Shown piece after piece: positions 45,359 through 53,582 of a stretch of 64,000 bases of DNA (position 1 is the stretch's first letter; each line of letters opens with the position of its first letter). A model generated the notes under the pieces. That model was not told the DNA's origin and made no database searches. It was given only the letters and a program-made list of their open reading frames with translations. Origin of the DNA: Mesotoga sp. BH458_6_3_2_1 (GTDB taxonomy: Bacteria > Thermotogota > Thermotogae > Petrotogales > Kosmotogaceae); contig NZ_JFHL01000001.1 of the NCBI RefSeq assembly GCF_003664995.1, positions 1-64,000 of the forward strand, given 5' to 3'. The position numbers were made by a program, and so were the translations under genes.

Positions 45359-46786
45359 TCAGCTTCTATAAACTGTTTTCGCGGCGCATCCGGAAGGGAA
45401 CAAGTCGTCGAAGATTCGGTAATAAAGAAGTTCTTCCTTCGACCTAATTCCTTTCTCTCGCCTTTCAGTCTCGAATTCGGAATCGCTTATTTTCTCTTCA
45501 GCATATTCCTTCATTAGGTGCGATGAGCCTGAGCCGACGCTGAACTTACTCTTTTTTCGCCATACGACACTTTTGGGAAGTTCGCTCTCGAATGCCTTCC
45601 TGAGAATCCACTTCTCGGTCTTCTCAGGCCCGTGGATTTTCCAATCGACGGGAATTGAGAATGCGAGATTCACAACTGAAGGGTCCATGAACGGAACGTC
45701 GAACTCGATCCCAAATGCTAGGGACATCCTGTCATTGCGCTGAAAGCCCGAACGATAACCGTTTCTCGTTATCCGCAAAGATTCTTCATCTATAGATTCT
45801 GAAGATGGTAGTTCTTTCATATACTCGTAACCGGCAAAGAGTTCGTCTGCGCCTTCTCCCATGAAGACGAAGGAACTACCTTCTTCTGCAGCCATTTTCG
45901 CCACAATGTAGTTTGGAATTGCACTCCTTACTAAGGGAGGATCGAACGACTCAAGGTGGTAGATGACTTCCGGTAGAGTCCTAAGCATCTCTTTGAAATC
46001 ATAAGTATATTCACTGTGGTCTGTCCCGAGATACTCGGAGACTTCCCTGGCGAATTTTGGGTCTTTTCCATCCCCGCTTCCAACGGTGAATGTTCTAAGC
46101 GATCCATTAAGAGAACTCGCCACAGCCGCTATACAGCTGCTATCGAGCCCACCGCTAAGAAATACGATAGGGTCTGAGTTGATCGAAGAGATTCTATTCT
46201 CGATGGCCTCTCCAAGAGATGTTCGAAGCAGCTCCGTTGCTTCATACTCATTTCTCATGACGGGTTCCTCCGTAAGCAGGTCTTCAAGAGAAGAATATCT
46301 CTCAAAGCCCACGAGAGAGGAATAATAATGACCCGGCGGGAAGATTTTTACTTCGTTGCAGAAGGGCGCCAGAGCCTTCATTTCTGATGTGCATACTATG
46401 TATCCATTGATATAGCCGTAGTACAGAGGCTTTAGACCCAGAGGGTCACGGGCGATAAGAGTCTCTTTGTCTGTATAAATTGCAAAGGCGAATGAACCGT
46501 CCAGCTCCTTCAGAAACCCCCTGCCACTTTCCTTATACAATTTCATTATCTTCTCTGGCCAAGCTGTGTCCGGATGATTCCTGAGAAAACCGTCGAAGAC
46601 AACGTACTCGCCATCTCCTTCGAAAATGCTCATTTTGCTGTCGAAGGCCCGGCTGACAACTGCGCCCATGCCTATCTTCTGTCCTGTTTCCAGAACTGTT
46701 GTTCTGCTCCCTCTATGTCCAAGGAGAGACAGTGAGGACTTTGCCATTTCTCTTGTGCCTCCATAGAAGACAGCAATTCCGCTCAT
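45359..46786 (-). CDS. asparagine synthetase B-like, glutaminase Cys replaced by Ser
   Basis: Two-domain protein of 475 residues. Residues 1-190 keep the class II glutaminase fold (GHRGS, ELDGSFAFAIY, RDPLGLKPLYYG), and 195-475 the synthetase domain with PP-loop FLSGGLDSS, FMGEGADELFAGYEY and KFSVGSGS. The mature N-terminal nucleophile should be Cys (MCGI); here it is Ser (MSGIAVF, codon AGC). Glutamine hydrolysis should be impaired, leaving ammonia-dependent amidation of aspartate, or an altered acceptor. The ATG at 46786 is certain from GGAGG eight nt upstream and the conserved GIAVF. It converges on the threonine operon, competing for aspartate. Confidence 0.88.
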   Translation of the reverse strand: MSGIAVFYGGTREMAKSSLSLLGHRGSRTTVLETGQKIGMGAVVSRAFDSKMSIFEGDGEYVVFDGFLRNHPDTAWPEKIMKLYKESGRGFLKELDGSFAFAIYTDKETLIARDPLGLKPLYYGYINGYIVCTSEMKALAPFCNEVKIFPPGHYYSSLVGFERYSSLEDLLTEEPVMRNEYEATELLRTSLGEAIENRISSINSDPIVFLSGGLDSSCIAAVASSLNGSLRTFTVGSGDGKDPKFAREVSEYLGTDHSEYTYDFKEMLRTLPEVIYHLESFDPPLVRSAIPNYIVAKMAAEEGSSFVFMGEGADELFAGYEYMKELPSSESIDEESLRITRNGYRSGFQRNDRMSLAFGIEFDVPFMDPSVVNLAFSIPVDWKIHGPEKTEKWILRKAFESELPKSVVWRKKSKFSVGSGSSHLMKEYAEEKISDSEFETERREKGIRSKEELLYYRIFDDLFPSGCAAKTVYRS

Positions 46787-46865
46787 TCTGAATACCTCCA
46801 TCCTTTTTCATCGTGAAGTCGGATTTGAACCAATTTGATTAAATCCTCAGATTCCTCATTAAACT

Positions 46866-46981
46866 ATTATAACATGGTGCCAAATCTCCAAACTTAACTT
46901 CTGCAGCCAATTTTGTGCATTCGTTGCATATCGCGCGAGACATCGCCTTCACTTAGTTCACAAAGAAGATTCTTGTATAAT
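46866..46981. promoter_or_regulatory. divergent promoter region of the asparagine synthetase and opine-dehydrogenase genes
   Basis: Toward the minus strand there is an extended -10 (TGTTATAAT; TATAAT at 46866-46871). Toward the plus strand TATAAT lies at 46976-46981 with TTAGTT 17 bp upstream as a weak -35. The plus promoter would give a leader of about 80 nt before the GAGGAGGTGG ribosome site at 47071. No riboswitch, including a cobalamin one, is recognised in that leader. Confidence 0.6.
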
Positions 46982-47070
46982 CGGAATACGAACTGAAGTT
47001 TCAGCTTTAAAACTAGTTGCTTCCGTGTTATTTTTTTCTTTTCTAGACAGGGGATTGAGGAGGTGGTTCT

Positions 47071-48150
47071 ATGAAGATAGCAGTAGTCGGTGCAGGCAAT
47101 GGTGGGCAGGCTCTTTCGGCAGTTCTTGCGATGAGAGGGCACGATGTCTCGCTTTATAACAGGAGCCAGAAGAGGATCTCACCTATAATGACTGACCGCA
47201 AGATCAGGGTTGAAGGCGAGTCGAGTGGCAAAGCTAAATTGAGATACGTTGGAACGGATATGAAGAAGGCAGTAGATGGTGTGGAGGCAATCATGGTGGT
47301 TGTGCCTGCCTTTGCTCATGCTCAGATTGCCGGCGAACTGGCCGATTGCGTTACGGAAGGGCAAATCATAGTTCTTAATCCGGGCCGCACAGGAGGGGCG
47401 CTGGAGTTTGACAAGATATTCAGGGAGAAGGGAGCTAGAGAGAAAGTGGTAATTGCCGAGGCCCAAACGTTCGTCTTTGCTTCACGTATTTCCGGCCCGG
47501 GGATGGTAAGAATATTCAGAATCAAGAATGCAGTTCCTGTTTCCGTACTTCCTTCAAAGGACAACGAGGCAATTCTACCGATAATCAACGAGATAATGCC
47601 AGAGTTCACACTTGCAAAGAACGTGCTGTACACGAGTTTCAACAATATTGGTGCCGTCTTTCATCCCGGCGCAATATTGATGAACGCGGGTTGGATAGAG
47701 ACGAAGCACGGAGATTTCCAGTTCTACCTCGAAGGTATAAGCCCCTCTGTTGCAAGAGTTTTGGAGGAGCTCGACAAAGAACGTTGCGAAGTCACGAGCA
47801 AACTGGGCGTCGTTGCAATGGGTGCCAGAGAGTGGCTTGATTACGCGTATGACGTCAAAGGTGACGATCTCTATACGGCCATTCACAGCAATGAGGGCTA
47901 CCGAGGGATCATGGCCCCGATAAGCATAGAGAACAGATACATAATGGAAGATGTTCCTATGAGCCTGGTTCCTATGAGCTGCTTTGGGAGGAAACTTGGA
48001 GTGGAGACAAGAATAATCGATTCGGTAATAAACATAGCTGGAGCAGTAATTGGAAGGGACTTCTGGAAAGAAGGTCGAACACTGGAGAACCTCGGTATAG
48101 ACAGACTATCTGTAGAAGATCTACTCAAGTACGTCGAGGAAGGGAGCTAA
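47071..48150 (+). CDS. opine (octopine/nopaline) dehydrogenase-family protein
   Basis: NAD(P)-dependent dehydrogenase of 359 residues. The Rossmann motif is IAVVGAGNGGQALSAVLAMRG; the middle has VVVPAFAHAQIAG and LNPGRTGGALEF; the C-terminal octopine-dehydrogenase domain has NNIGAVFHPGAILMNAGWIE with the candidate catalytic His. Known members reductively condense an amino acid with a 2-oxo acid, or run the reverse; the true substrate here is unknown. The ATG at 47071 follows AGGAGG. It is followed after one bp by the B12-binding protein, so the two are an operon. The fold also fits ketopantoate-reductase-like enzymes. Confidence 0.88.
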   Translation: MKIAVVGAGNGGQALSAVLAMRGHDVSLYNRSQKRISPIMTDRKIRVEGESSGKAKLRYVGTDMKKAVDGVEAIMVVVPAFAHAQIAGELADCVTEGQIIVLNPGRTGGALEFDKIFREKGAREKVVIAEAQTFVFASRISGPGMVRIFRIKNAVPVSVLPSKDNEAILPIINEIMPEFTLAKNVLYTSFNNIGAVFHPGAILMNAGWIETKHGDFQFYLEGISPSVARVLEELDKERCEVTSKLGVVAMGAREWLDYAYDVKGDDLYTAIHSNEGYRGIMAPISIENRYIMEDVPMSLVPMSCFGRKLGVETRIIDSVINIAGAVIGRDFWKEGRTLENLGIDRLSVEDLLKYVEEGS

Positions 48151-48151
48151 G

Positions 48152-49750
48152 ATGAAGATCTTAGCGGGAGCAATCGGAAGCGACATTCATACAGCAGGCA
48201 TTCTGAATTTCCTTAATCTCGCCGGTAAAGAAGGCTACGAGACTATATACATTGGAAGCGTGATAGGTATAGACAAACTGTTGGATAGCATAGAAGAGGC
48301 TTCTCCGGACATCGTTGCGGTGAGCTACAGGCTGGGAAAAGAGTCTTGCGAAGGTCTTCTCAGGGAGCTTAAGATGTCGCTGGAGAACAGGGGTATTGAG
48401 AAAAGATTGATTTTCGGCGGAACGGTTGAGACCGCGGAAATAGCAAAGAGGAGCGGTCTTTTCGAGAAGGTCTTCGATGGTAGCGAAATGCCGGAAGAAG
48501 TCGTTATGTTCCTCAGGGGCAGGACCGATGCAAAAGGAGAGGTTGATTACCCTCAGACACTTCTCGAAAGGATAACTGCTAAGAAGCCCTATCCGTTGAT
48601 AAGGCATCATATAGGCTTGGAGACCGTTGAAGCAACGGAAGGGGCAGTAAGGAATCTCGCTGAATCCGGCTTACTAGACATTATCTCGTTAGCGCCGGAT
48701 CAGAACTGCCAGCAATGGTTCTTCCAGCAGGAGAACATGATCTCTTCTGAAGACGGTGCTGGCGGCGCTCCCTTCAGAACGAGAGAGGATTTTGAAAGAA
48801 TGTATAAGGCTAGCCGGATAGGTAACTACCCCTTGATGCGCTGTTACTCAGGAACGAGAGATCTTCTCAAGTTCTCGCTTCTTTTCAAAGAAACAATAAA
48901 CAACGCTTGGACTGCAGTTCCTCTGACCTGGTACTCGCAGCTTGACGGCAGGTCGGATCGTGAATTGCTCGAAGCGATAAGAGACAATCAGGGAGCGATC
49001 GCGTGGAACGGAGGAAGTGGAATCCCGGTAGAGATAAACGAGGCTCATCAGTGGGCGTTAAGATACTGCCATGCTTCGATAGAAGTGACTACAGCGTATC
49101 TAGCAGCCCTCTCCGCCAAGCGGCTCGGCGTAAAAGTGTACGTTGCACAATACATGTTTAACACGCCGCCGGGAATCTCTCCAAGAATGGATCTGGCAAA
49201 GGCGCTTGCAAAAAAAGAGTTGATCGAATCCTTGAAGGATGAGAACTTCACACCGGTTACGATGGTAAGGCCAGGATTGATGTCTCTTCCAGCCGACCCG
49301 GATATGGCTAGGGGCCAGCTCGTTTCATCTGTGTACACTGCCATGAAAATGGACCCGGAGATCGTTCATGTCGTTGCATACTGCGAGGCGACAAGAAGAG
49401 CCTCCGATGTGGAAATAATAGAAAGCGTCAAGATGGCTAAACAGGCAATAAACGAGGCAATCAAAGGACTTCCCGACTTCAAGCAGGATAAAGTGATTCA
49501 AGATCACAAGGAATACCTAAAGAGTGAATCTGCTACGATCATAGAGGCAATGGAGAAGATCAAAACAGGTGAACTCACGTCGCCCGAGACTATTTACGCG
49601 GCTATCAAACTGGGCATCCTCGATGCTCCGGGTTTGAGCAAGATGTCAGTCGCCAAAGGGGCAGTTCGAACGGCCATTATCGATGGACAGTCGTGCGCAG
49701 TCGACGAGGAAGGGAAACGGATAGATGAGAAGGAAAGACTCTCACTGTAA
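48152..49750 (+). CDS. cobalamin-binding protein of unknown reaction
   Basis: Protein of 532 residues. Residues 1-140 form a B12-binding domain: DIHTAG (Asp11-x-His13-x2-Gly16, His13 as lower axial ligand), GYETIYIG after it, VSYRLG, and IFGGTVETAEIAKRSG. The rest (about 150-532) contains ISLAPDQNCQQWFF, VPLTWYSQLDGRSDRELL, NEAHQWALRYCHASIEVTTAYL and QYMFNTPPGISPRMDLAKAL, which could be a TIM barrel like the large subunits of glutamate or lysine/ornithine mutases, but I do not recognise the enzyme. The ATG at 48152 follows GGGAG. Co-transcribed with the opine-dehydrogenase-like gene; the two probably act on the same amino-acid-derived compound. Confidence 0.8.
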   Translation: MKILAGAIGSDIHTAGILNFLNLAGKEGYETIYIGSVIGIDKLLDSIEEASPDIVAVSYRLGKESCEGLLRELKMSLENRGIEKRLIFGGTVETAEIAKRSGLFEKVFDGSEMPEEVVMFLRGRTDAKGEVDYPQTLLERITAKKPYPLIRHHIGLETVEATEGAVRNLAESGLLDIISLAPDQNCQQWFFQQENMISSEDGAGGAPFRTREDFERMYKASRIGNYPLMRCYSGTRDLLKFSLLFKETINNAWTAVPLTWYSQLDGRSDRELLEAIRDNQGAIAWNGGSGIPVEINEAHQWALRYCHASIEVTTAYLAALSAKRLGVKVYVAQYMFNTPPGISPRMDLAKALAKKELIESLKDENFTPVTMVRPGLMSLPADPDMARGQLVSSVYTAMKMDPEIVHVVAYCEATRRASDVEIIESVKMAKQAINEAIKGLPDFKQDKVIQDHKEYLKSESATIIEAMEKIKTGELTSPETIYAAIKLGILDAPGLSKMSVAKGAVRTAIIDGQSCAVDEEGKRIDEKERLSL

Positions 49751-50419
49751 GCCAGTCTGCTAACGTGGGCCAGTTCCGACTACTTCGGGCAGAAAAGAGG
49801 GTGAATCGAGAAAGAGCATGTCGAGACGCTCGCGAGAAGACGAGAGTTATAATCACTGACTGTCAACCGTCAGCATCGGGAAGATGCAGTGAGGGACTTA
49901 CGATAAACCGCTACCAGATGAAAGTCCTAGACGATTGTGCAGTACTTTTGTAGGGGCGAACGGCTGTTCGCCCGAAAGAGAACCGTGCAAAAGGAGGGAC
50001 CTCACATACGGAGAACCGGGTCTGGGGTTGTCGGTTCTAGCGGAATAGACGGTGACATACGGTTGGGAACTCGTCAGTCCACTATTCGAAATGCTACGAG
50101 ATAACAATGTCAGACGATTATGCGAATCTTTTGTAGGGGCGAACGGCCGTTCGCCCAAAAGAGTACTGATTAGGAAACAAGAGCAGCAGTTTCACAGATA
50201 GAAGATCCAGATCCTATACAGAAGCACGAGGATGGCAAAGTATGGGGTCGGTATGAGTGACTTGGGATGACGGCCATTCTTTTTTCACGCTACTCTACTT
50301 CTTATTGTTTTTCTGAGCGATTAGCCTTAAGCGTTTCAAACAAGCGGTTCTTCCGGCGATAAGGGTTTTAGTTCTTAATCGTGCAGCAGTATTATAGAAT
50401 AGTGTGTCGATTTCTTTCT
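49751..50419. repeat. repeat-rich spacer upstream of the full RAYT element
   Basis: It starts with a hairpin-spacer array remnant (GCCAGT at 49753, GGCCAGTTCC at 49770), then the 'cgagacgctcgcgagaagacgag' phrase (49822-49846). GTAG REPs lie at 49950-49973 and 50133-50156 (perfect GGGCGAACGG/CCGTTCGCCC). Positions 50296-50419 are a conserved 125-bp segment that recurs in inverted orientation at 56046-56170. It contains TATTATAGAAT near 50390, a possible -10 for the transposase gene. Confidence 0.7.
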
Positions 50420-51101
50420 GTAGGGGCGAACGGCCGTTCGCCCGTGAGAGCAAAAAGATCTCGGAGGGTTGCGTTTTGGAACACAATGAAAGTCTTGTCA
50501 AAAGGCGGTCAATTAGACTGAAGGAGTATGATTATTCTCGAACCGGAGCATATTTCTTGACAATATGTACGCATCGTAGGCAATGTTTGTTGGGAGCCAT
50601 GGTTGATGGCAGAGTAATCTTGAATAGCATTGGCAAAATCGTTGCTGAAGAGTGGCTAAGATCTGCAGAAGTCAGAAAGGAAATCGAACTGGATGCGTTT
50701 GTGATAATGCCAAATCACCTGCACGGGATTGTAGCGATACATGGAGGCGAAAGGGAGATTGTCGGCAACTGTTTGGAAGCAGAAAGAAGAACTATAAAAC
50801 CAAAGACGATTGGTTCTTTCGTGTCGGGTTTCAAAGCAGCTGCAACGGTTCGAGTGAACGAACTTCGCGGCACACCCGGGAAATCTATTTGGCAACGAAA
50901 TTACTATGAACATGTCATCCGCAGTGAGAAAGAACTGAATCGAATTCGTGAGTACATTGAGAATAACCCCTTGAGATGGCAGATAGACAGAGAGAATCCC
51001 GACAGAAAGACAAGTCAGGTTCGTTCAACTATTGAAGAGGATGATCTCTACCCTTGGGAAGATTGATCCTTAATAGCGGGCATGCCGCCGCACGCCCCTA
51101 C
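50420..51101 (+). mobile_element. complete RAYT element between GTAG REP hairpins
   Basis: Left end 50420-50443: GTAG head followed by the perfect hairpin GGGCGAACGG/CCGTTCGCCC. Right end 51078-51101: a hairpin with CTAC at its 3' side, so it is a REP in inverse orientation. GTAG-headed REP hairpins are the known substrates of REP-associated tyrosine transposases. The right hairpin of this copy has one A-C mismatch (GGGCATGC versus GCACGCCC) that deleted copies at 20988 and 40640 lack. The element encodes one protein and is the presumed source of the shortened copies. Confidence 0.85.
50476..51066 (+). CDS. REP-associated tyrosine transposase (RAYT, Y1/IS200-like)
   Basis: Single-strand DNA transposase-like endonuclease of 196 residues. 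Diagnostic blocks are YDYSRTGAYFLTICTHRRQCLL, the HUH motif in FVIMPNHLHGIV (HLH), the long helix IGSFVSGFKAAATVRVNELRG, and WQRNYYEHVIRSEKELNRIREYIENNP with the catalytic Tyr. The TTG at 50476 is chosen because GGAGGG lies about 10 nt upstream; the open frame extends back through the REP hairpin to 50404. A REP hairpin just upstream of the ribosome site could allow autoregulation by transposase binding. It is the only intact copy in the window. Confidence 0.9.
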   Translation: MEHNESLVKRRSIRLKEYDYSRTGAYFLTICTHRRQCLLGAMVDGRVILNSIGKIVAEEWLRSAEVRKEIELDAFVIMPNHLHGIVAIHGGEREIVGNCLEAERRTIKPKTIGSFVSGFKAAATVRVNELRGTPGKSIWQRNYYEHVIRSEKELNRIREYIENNPLRWQIDRENPDRKTSQVRSTIEEDDLYPWED

Positions 51102-51493
51102 ATCCGTTTGGATCGAATCTATTCGCACATGCAACTCACAACTTGGAACTTGCAACCGTATTTTCTGAGAACGGATAACCATTCAACGGTCAACCAGTTT
51201 CTCTTGCTCCTACGAACCCCCTAGCCGTTACCCCTAACCACTTTTTCAAAAACCCAGATCCTGAAGAGGAGCACTTCAGGATGACTTGATGAGTCGGTTC
51301 CTTGGGAAGAATGATCCTTAATAGCGGGCGTGCCGCCGCACGCCCCTACATCCGTTTGGATCGAATTCATTCGCACATTAGTCACAATTTGGAACTTGTA
51401 ACCGTTCTTTTCTGAGAGCGGACAACCTTTCAACGGTCTGCTGTTTCTCTTGCTCTTACGAACCCCCTACCTGCTACCACATACCACGGTTTC
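51102..51493. repeat. tandem tail repeats downstream of the RAYT
   Basis: A first tail ends in a CCTGAA/TTCAGG hairpin (about 51258-51282) and is followed by a shortened RAYT tail (GGTTCCTTGGGAAG at 51297) and a perfect right-end hairpin (51326-51349). The second tail then runs into the truncated HD-GYP gene at 51493. This two-unit layout is the same as at 40640-41228. Confidence 0.75.
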
Positions 51494-52816
51494 TCAAAAA
51501 CGTTCATGATGCTGGTAGATGATTTCCGATATGGGAACTTTGAAATCAACTTCCGTGAAGAGATTTCTGCCAACCAGAGGGTGTTCCTTGATCATTGCGA
51601 ACTCAAGCCTGTTCAGCTTTCCCGGTTTGTTCAGAATCTCCGACGGAACCTTTATCTTTCCGACGTCGTGGATCATCGAAGCGAAACGTAGCGCATCCCG
51701 TCTCTCTTCATCGAGAGACAGTCTCTCGGCTATTGCCATTGCCAGTGCGGTTACCCTTACCTGGTGACCCGCGGTGTAGGGATCCCGCAGATTCATAGTG
51801 ACTTCAAGCGCGTTAATGACGGTAAGAGTGATCTTTTTCAGTTCTTCCACGGTTTTTTGAAGTTCCCTCTCGGCAACCTTTCGATCCGTCACGTCGTGGA
51901 TAATTGAAAGGATTCGATCATGTCCGTCTATTTCCACTCTCTTGCTGAATGCCTCTACGTCTCTCACAGAACCGTCTGCAAGTCTATGTTTGAAATCGAA
52001 CTTTATCTTTTCCCTATTGAAAGCCTTCTTCATTTCTTCGGCAAGTGTTTCCGCAGGAAGAGTATTTACATCTTCAATGCGTTTCGATAGAAGAGTCTCC
52101 TTATCCCAGCCGTAGAAATTCAGAGCGGCATCGTTGGCGTTCAAAAATCTTCGAGTTTCTGGATCAAGAACGATCATAATTGCTAGATTTTCGCTGAACA
52201 GATTTCTCAGGCTTTTCTTGTATTTCTGAAGCTCTTCCTTCGCAGTCTTTAAATAATCCTCTCTTTCGATTCTCTTTAGAGCATATGCGATTTCGCTTGA
52301 AATCCATTTCAGAAGCTGAAACTCTTCACTGTCCATTGCCAAATGATCCAAAGCATTAACGCAGAGGACCCCGTAGGTCTTCTCTTTTATTTCCAGTTTG
52401 AATGAGAACCTATGCTCGTTCTCTAAGTTCGATGACTCAAGTGGGCAGTCGTGTTCTTTGCAGGCAGAAGCGATTGAGAGTAGTTCATCGCTCTTCAGAA
52501 AATCGCGGGCGCAAGCAGGTATATTTTCGGTCGGAGAATAATCGTATGAATGATTAACTATCTGACTGCTCGAATCCAAGTAATAAATGATCTCATCGCT
52601 AAAGAAGATCTTAGCATCTAGATAAGTGCGTGTTTCCATAAGACTATCTCGTATTCTTTCAGACAGCTCATTTCGGTCGCTGCAATTGTTTACAATGCTT
52701 GATATCTTGCAGACTAGATCTACTGTAGAGTCTCCGCTCCTTTTCATGCGCGTTGACTGAGTTCTCTCACTTACCTCTTCTAAACCAGATGATTTGCTCA
52801 TTTCCTCGTCTCGCAT
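51494..52816 (-). pseudogene. GAF-PAS-HD-GYP phosphodiesterase, 3' end lost at a repeat
   Basis: Cytosolic protein of 440 residues: a GAF-like sensor (about 50-180), a PAS domain (about 200-320: ENLAIMIVLDPETRRFLNANDAAL, HDVTDRKVAE) and the start of HD-GYP (MIHDVGKIKVPSEILNKPG, EHPLVGRNLF). The reading frame stops right after YQHHERF, where the family continues with the GYP-containing half, about 60 residues more. At that point (about 51500) the DNA changes into the common tail repeat, whose bases supply Phe and the stop. The phosphodiesterase should be inactive; the sensory part may persist. The ATG at 52816 follows GGGGGA. Deletion with repeat capture or insertion are both possible. Confidence 0.88.
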
Positions 52817-53078
52817 ATCATTCCCCCGGCGGACTAGCACTATTCCAATCGGATTCAGAAAAACTTACGTATGCAGAGCTCCCTCATTAAACATCTCGAA
52901 AAGTCCTTTCGAAAATTATATCATTCGTTTGCTATTGATGTGAGTTGTCTTAGAGTAATTTGCTGAAAAGCATAGATTATGTGGAAATGGTTTCAAACAA
53001 TATAGAAGCGACATGGACTGAAAATTCGTCATGGGAGTACAAATCAGTCAATCTGAATCTCACTTAGATAGTCTCTTG

Positions 53079-53106
53079 AAAAAATAAAAGCCCTCCGAAG
53101 AGGGCT
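53079..53106 (-). terminator. intrinsic terminator of the pilin-like gene
   Basis: On the minus strand AGCCCTCTTCGGAGGGCT forms a seven-bp stem with a TTCG-type tetraloop (53089-53106), followed by TTTTATTTT (to 53079). It lies 27 bp past the stop of the pilin-like gene. Confidence 0.9.
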
Positions 53107-53132
53107 GTATGTGTAATAACGAGAAGACAGAC

Positions 53133-53582
53133 TCAATAATTTGTGAAATTGAAAAGATAATAATACGTGGCAGCTCCATCTAGACTTCCGGTCGAAGTCA
53201 GTTCTGTGAACCCTGTGGTAGTATAATCCCCACTAACCGCGTTTGTAATCAAGTCTGCCATTATCCCGGAGTTGGCTTGTTCTGATGTCTTTACAACCAC
53301 CGTATAATCTCCACTAGTTGAAGAATAGTCAAAGAATACAGTGTACAGAGTATCGTCAATGTCTCGCCCAATGTCCTCAAGATTGCTTGGGACTTCTCCG
53401 CTTACATAAACATAGTTTTCAAACGCGCTTGCCAGTGTCTTCAAATTTTGACCAACCTTTGTTGCTTTGGCCTTTTGAATGGCATTCAGAGCAACCGGAG
53501 TGATTGTGGCGATTAACGCAGCGATAACTGCGAGAACGATAAGTAGTTCAACCAGAGAAAATCCTCTTTTTCTGTTTTTCAT
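53133..53582 (-). CDS. type IV pilin-like (prepilin) protein
   Basis: Protein of 149 residues with a class III signal: KNRKRG followed by FSLVELLIVLAVIAALIATI, cleaved after Gly7 with Glu at +5. The hydrophobic helix is followed by a Thr/Ser/Tyr-rich C-terminal domain (GEVPSNLEDIG; SGDYTVVVKTS; ATYYYLFNFTNY). It is likely a pseudopilin or minor pilin of a type IV pilus, competence or type II secretion system whose other genes are not here. The ATG at 53582 follows AGGAGGGG. It is monocistronic, having its own terminator. Confidence 0.9.
   Translation of the reverse strand: MKNRKRGFSLVELLIVLAVIAALIATITPVALNAIQKAKATKVGQNLKTLASAFENYVYVSGEVPSNLEDIGRDIDDTLYTVFFDYSSTSGDYTVVVKTSEQANSGIMADLITNAVSGDYTTTGFTELTSTGSLDGAATYYYLFNFTNY

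Noticed and set aside
46982-47070. Cobalamin riboswitch before the B12-related operon
   Set aside because: The leader is only about 80 nt and shows no B12-box-like sequence or suitable folding.
49950-50443. Possible CRISPR array from the regularly placed identical hairpins
   Set aside because: Spacing is irregular (183 and 287 bp), units are perfect palindromes with GTAG heads, and no cas genes are present; REP elements explain them.
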